Under the pieces are notes generated by a model. That model was given only the letters and a program-made list of their open reading frames with translations, was not told the origin of the DNA and ran no database searches. Shown piece after piece: positions 61,053 through 64,000 of a stretch of 64,000 nucleotides of DNA. The first letter of the stretch is position 1, and every line of letters begins with the position of its first letter. Source of the stretch: Streptomyces echinoruber (lineage in GTDB: Bacteria > Actinomycetota > Actinomycetes > Streptomycetales > Streptomycetaceae); NCBI RefSeq assembly GCF_014651135.1, contig NZ_BMWH01000008.1, forward strand, positions 62,001 through 126,000, in the 5' to 3' direction. The translations under genes and the position numbers were made by a program.

Positions 61053-62054
61053 ATGGGAACCGCCAAGGGCATGATCGCCGCCGCGCGCAAGCTGCTGGGC
61101 ACCACCGAGCACCCGCCCGGCTCCAACCGCAACCTCGTCACCTCCTGGTACGGCTTCGCCGGCCCGTGGTGCGACATGTCCATCAGCTACGAGGCCGCCC
61201 ACTCCGGCAACCTCGCCGCGGTCATGGGCAAGTTCGCCCTGACCACCGCCCACGCCCGCGCCTTCCAGAACCACGGCCGCTGGCACTACGGCCTGGGCGG
61301 CATCCGCGCCGGGGACGTCGTCTTCTTCGACTGGTCCGGCGGCCGCTCCATCAGCGGCATCGACCACGTCGGCCTGGTCGAGGCCGTCCACGCCAACGGC
61401 ACGATCACCACCCTGGAGGGCAACACCTCCGACGCCTTCCGCCGCCGCCTGCGCAACGGGGCCTGCGTGGTGGGCTACGGCCGGCCCGCCTACGACGGCG
61501 CCGCCCCGCTGCCCTCCCACGACGGCATCCTGCGCAAGGGCTCCACCGGCAAGGCCGTCAAGGCGCTGCAGAAGAACCTCAACACCGTCCAGCACGCCGG
61601 CCTCACCGTCGACGGACAGTTCGGGCCCGCCACCGACCAGGCCCTGCGCGCCTTCCAGGCCCAGCACAAGCTGACCGTCGACGGCGAGTACGGGCCGCAC
61701 ACCGCCGCCGTGATGAAGGCCGCCCTCAAGGGCCACAGCGGCGTCATCAAGCCCAAGGCACTCCTTCCCGCTCCCGCCCTGCTGGAGGTCGACGGGCAGT
61801 TCGGGCCGGCCACCTGCGCCGCCCTCCAGCGCGCCCTGAACACCACAACCGGCGCCGGCCTGGACGTCGACGGCGCCTTCGGGCCCCTGACCGTCAAGGC
61901 CCTGCAGACCTATCTGAAGGTCACCGCCGACGGCATCACCGGACCCGACACCGTCACCGCCCTCAACAAGCACCTCGGCCTGACACCCCAGGACACCTGG
62001 GACACCCACACCACCACCCAACTCCAGAAGGCCCTCAACGCCGGCACCTTCTGA
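61053..62054 (+). CDS. CHAP amidase with peptidoglycan-binding repeats, no signal peptide
   Basis: A 333-residue cell-wall hydrolase. CHAP domain (about 1-150): catalytic Cys in WCDMSISYEA (about 40), His in IDHVGLVEAV (about 105), and TLEGNTSD. Then at least four half-repeats of PG_binding_1 type: KGSTGKAVKALQKNLN, VDGQFGPATDQAL, VDGEYGPHTAAV, VDGQFGPATCAAL, VDGAFGPLTVKAL. The N-terminus (GTAKGMIAAARKLLGTTEH) is not a signal peptide, so release needs a holin-like, phage-tail or lytic route. Phage or tailocin endolysins look like this. Ends in a strong terminator. Confidence 0.9.
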   Translation: MGTAKGMIAAARKLLGTTEHPPGSNRNLVTSWYGFAGPWCDMSISYEAAHSGNLAAVMGKFALTTAHARAFQNHGRWHYGLGGIRAGDVVFFDWSGGRSISGIDHVGLVEAVHANGTITTLEGNTSDAFRRRLRNGACVVGYGRPAYDGAAPLPSHDGILRKGSTGKAVKALQKNLNTVQHAGLTVDGQFGPATDQALRAFQAQHKLTVDGEYGPHTAAVMKAALKGHSGVIKPKALLPAPALLEVDGQFGPATCAALQRALNTTTGAGLDVDGAFGPLTVKALQTYLKVTADGITGPDTVTALNKHLGLTPQDTWDTHTTTQLQKALNAGTF

Positions 62055-62059
62055 CCCGT

Positions 62060-62093
62060 CCCGTGCCGGGCCCCGCGGGGGGCCCGGCACGGG
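62060..62093 (+). terminator. Strong hairpin after the CHAP gene
   Basis: CCCGTGCCGGGCCC / GGGCCCGGCACGGG, a perfect 14-bp stem with 6-base loop, five bases after the stop codon. Confidence 0.9.
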
Positions 62094-62432
62094 CGGTCGA
62101 GGGAGCCCGGTTGACGTGAAGGACGCGGACAGCCAGGGAAATGAGGGGCCCCGGACGGATCAGAAGTACCGTTTCCATGACAGCGGGCCACGCCCCCGGT
62201 ACACCGGCCCACGACCGCCACATCACCAGCAAGTACCATCCCACGCCGGCGATCCCACCCAGGCACGGACACCCCACCAGCGAGAACGCTCATCCCTGAC
62301 GCACCCTCACTGACACCCCGCCACTGACACCGAACCGGCACATCACACGCTGCACCTGGCCCGCGGCGCGGACAGCGCCCCGCACCGGTCGGTGACCTGA
62401 GCCGGTTCTCGCCCCGCACCGGGGTGCAGGCA

Positions 62433-62600
62433 GTGAGCGAGTACGACGTCACCGGCGATGAGAGATCGCCCAGACCCCCGAGGTCGCCCAGGGGCAAACC
62501 CAGCACGCGCTCACCCACTCCGACGCCGTGCTCATCGCCCTCGGCGTCGGCGACAAACCCAGCACGCGCCTCACCCACCCGCTGCCGCTGCCGCACCGGG
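62433..62600 (+). pseudogene. Possible frameshifted short gene
   Basis: GTGAGCGAGTACGACGTC at 62433 opens SEYDVTGDE, and after a shift at GAGAGA (about 62460) the frame continues EIAQTPEVAQGQTQHALTHS and DAVLIALGVGDKPST, which has a normal coding look. A 2-base duplication would explain the break. No family is recognised, and the end is uncertain. Confidence 0.3.
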
Positions 62601-62762
62601 TGCCGTCCCGCCTGTCGACTGGCACGGCACCCGGTACGGGCGTACCGGGGCCGCACTCATATGGCACAACCGTCGTGCGAGCAGCGCGTGGCGCCGCGTC
62701 CTGCGGTGCCGCACGGGCGAGCATGCTCCGGCCCGGCCTTCTTCCCGCACCGAGGGGATGCG

Positions 62763-63299
62763 ATGCCCGACCCCGCCGACCGCGCCCGCCCCGACAGCGC
62801 CGCGCCGAAACGGATCCCCCGGCACCGGCCGGCGGAGCAGTCCCTGTTCAGCGGCATCTACGGACTGGTGCTGGCCAGCGCCTTGGTGGCCGCACTGGAC
62901 GCGACGGGTGAGAAGGCCGATCCCGGTTCGGACGCGCTCTGGGTGCTGCTCACGGCGCTGGCGTCGAGCGCCGCCCATGGGTACGCGCACGTCATCGCCC
63001 AGCGGGCGTCCGCCGATGGATCAGCCGCCATGAGCAGATGGCGATTGGCGCTCGCCGAGTGGCCACTGGTGGCCGCCGTGCTGCCCGCCTTCGGGATGCT
63101 CCTTGCCGCAGCAGCCGGGTGGTGGACAGAGGCCACGGCTGTGAACACGGCTCTGCTGTTCAACACTGCCGCCCTGTTCGGCTGGGGCACCTGGGCTGCC
63201 CGCGCGGCCGGGCACGGATGGCCGTCCTCCTGTCGCGCGGGGAGCTTGGACATGCTGATCGGCGTGGCGATCATCATCGCGAACGCACTGATCAAGTAG
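62763..63299 (+). CDS. Multi-span membrane protein, unknown
   Basis: A 178-residue protein with four or five membrane helices (LFSGIYGLVLASALVAAL, LWVLLTALASSAAHGYAHVI, LVAAVLPAFGMLLAAAAG, AVNTALLFNTAALFGWG, LDMLIGVAIIIANALI). The ATG at 62763 has GAGGGG a few bases upstream. A conserved SSAAHGYAHVIAQR sits in the second helix. Family not recognised with certainty; similar integral membrane proteins are common in Streptomyces. Confidence 0.75.
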   Translation: MPDPADRARPDSAAPKRIPRHRPAEQSLFSGIYGLVLASALVAALDATGEKADPGSDALWVLLTALASSAAHGYAHVIAQRASADGSAAMSRWRLALAEWPLVAAVLPAFGMLLAAAAGWWTEATAVNTALLFNTAALFGWGTWAARAAGHGWPSSCRAGSLDMLIGVAIIIANALIK

Positions 63300-63501
63300 G
63301 CAGGTGGTCGGTGACCGGGATGACGAGCCGCCCCCCGGCACTCCTTGGGATACGGCTTGGGCATTGCTCCATCCTTCCAGCCCGCCTGACGGCGAGCCAG
63401 GTCAGATGTCACCCAACCCTGCAGCAGTCCCGCCTGTCGTTCCGGTGCGGCACACGCGCGTTGCAGTGCGGCACACTCGTTTCCACGGCTTCGGCTCTTC
63501 G

Positions 63502-63745
63502 ATGGTCGGGATGGACAGGTTCTGCGGAGAGTCGGAGGGACTCTCCCCGGAGGCGCGGTTGCGGACCGCTGCCCGGTTGCGGGATGAGCTGGAACAGATG
63601 GTGAGGGGCGGCGGTCGATGCCTCGACGGCAGCTGCCGCTCGGCAGGGGCTGGGGCTGCGCCGGATCGGCCGGCTGGTGGGGCTGCCGCATGAGACGGTG
63701 CGTTCCCGCATCAACCGCGCAGCTCATGCGGAAGGTCATCGGTGA
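63502..63745 (+). pseudogene. Frameshifted helix-turn-helix protein
   Basis: The first half, from an ATG at 63502 or 63511, reads MDRFCGESEGLSPEARLRTA then ARLRDELEQMVRG. After a +1 shift in GGGGCGGCGG (63605-63614) the frame gives VDASTAAAARQGLGLRRIGR and LVGLPHETVRSRINRAA, a helix-turn-helix that makes sense only joined to the first half. It ends at 63745 and overlaps the next start (GTGA). Either a real inactivation or a sequencing indel in a G-run. Confidence 0.6.
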
Positions 63746-63985
63746 CCGACTTCCAGCGCTTCCAGGCGATGGTCGTGGACGAGGGCGACACCGTCACGAC
63801 GTTCGCGTTCGGCGAGCTGGACCTGAAGGGCAGTGCCGAGCTGCGTGAAGTCTTCGGCGGCTGTCTGACAAGGGGGCAACAGGGCCGTGGTGGATTTCTC
63901 GGGAGTGACCTTCTGTGACTGCTCGGGGCCGGGAGTGCTGCTGCAGGCCCGCGAGCAGGGCCCAGGCGATGGGTGCGGCCTTTGA
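63742..63985 (+). pseudogene. Frameshifted STAS-domain (anti-sigma factor antagonist) protein
   Basis: From a GTG at 63742: FAFGELDLKGSAELREVFGG is the first half of a STAS domain, ending at a stop at 63916. After a +1 shift near 63871-63884 (AGGGGGCAACAGGG) the other frame gives AVVDFSGVTFCDCSGPGVLL then QAREQG, the second half, ending at 63985. The usual phospho-acceptor Ser of D-S-S-G is Cys here (DCSG). As it stands the gene cannot make a full domain. Confidence 0.65.
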
Positions 63986-64000
63986 ACTGACTGGGGTGAG

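Larger units (their letters stand above)
62055..62762. other. Gene-poor region after the CHAP gene
   Basis: About 700 bp. Left of 62430 I see only the terminator. From 62433 a decayed short gene may lie (listed separately). No other supported gene. Confidence 0.5.

Noticed and set aside
62116..62313. Short open frame after the CHAP gene
   Set aside because: Sequence is His/Pro/Arg-rich without domain and lies directly after a strong terminator.

Overview
The window is chromosomal DNA of a Streptomyces or a very close relative. The GC content is very high, translation starts use ATG, GTG and some TTG behind clear purine-rich ribosome binding sites, and many stop and start codons overlap. The gene content is typically streptomycete: secreted tripeptidyl aminopeptidase, MurT/GatD, a GH12 cellulase and an AA10 LPMO with CBM2 domains, and twin-component regulators. 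From memory, the order in 1-37 kb resembles the S. coelicolor SCO1187-SCO1230 neighbourhood. That resemblance is recall and was not computed.

Region 1 (1-37.1 kb) is ordinary core-type sequence. It holds the 3' part of an FHA protein, a solitary Phd/YefM-type antitoxin, secreted Tap peptidase, PlsC-like acyltransferase, a CBS protein, an arginine/ornithine module (dimethylargininase-like hydrolase, ornithine aminotransferase, Lrp regulator), a LytTR regulator / DUF485-like / sodium symporter / LytS-like kinase operon, CtaG-like protein, 6-phosphofructokinase, MurT/GatD, peptide deformylase, a TetR/acyl-CoA dehydrogenase pair, succinate-semialdehyde-type dehydrogenase, Nudix protein, ATP-dependent DNA ligase, a quinone reductase plus two acyl-CoA dehydrogenases in one overlapping operon, several secreted proteins, a PEP-mutase/isocitrate-lyase-type enzyme, and a cellulose unit (LacI regulator, two TGGGAGCGCTCCCA operators, GH12 cellulase, LPMO).

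Region 2 (37.1-57.0 kb) is the most interesting part. A Crp/Fnr regulator with an intact cyclic-nucleotide pocket is followed by nine same-strand, mostly overlapping genes: class III cyclase-like protein, P-loop/helical-repeat NTPase-like protein, SPFH-like protein, PycTM-like (Pycsar effector) membrane protein, secreted vWA protein, tubulin/FtsZ-like protein, large membrane protein, kinase-like/zinc-ribbon/TRAFAC-GTPase fusion, and a GAP1-like GTPase-associated protein. I read it as a GTPase- and tubulin-centred biological conflict (probably antiphage) system into which a Pycsar-like signalling pair is embedded.

Region 3 (57.0-64 kb) is accessory and partly decayed. It holds a mosaic of IS256- and IS3-type transposase fragments, a two-component system whose kinase carries an odd C-terminal helical extension, a small acidic protein overlapping in organisation with a leaderless CHAP/peptidoglycan-binding protein, a membrane protein, and at the right end frameshifted remnants of an HTH gene and a STAS (anti-sigma antagonist) gene.

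No tRNA, rRNA or CRISPR array was seen. Several short tandem repeats and strong GC hairpins lie between genes and are listed.
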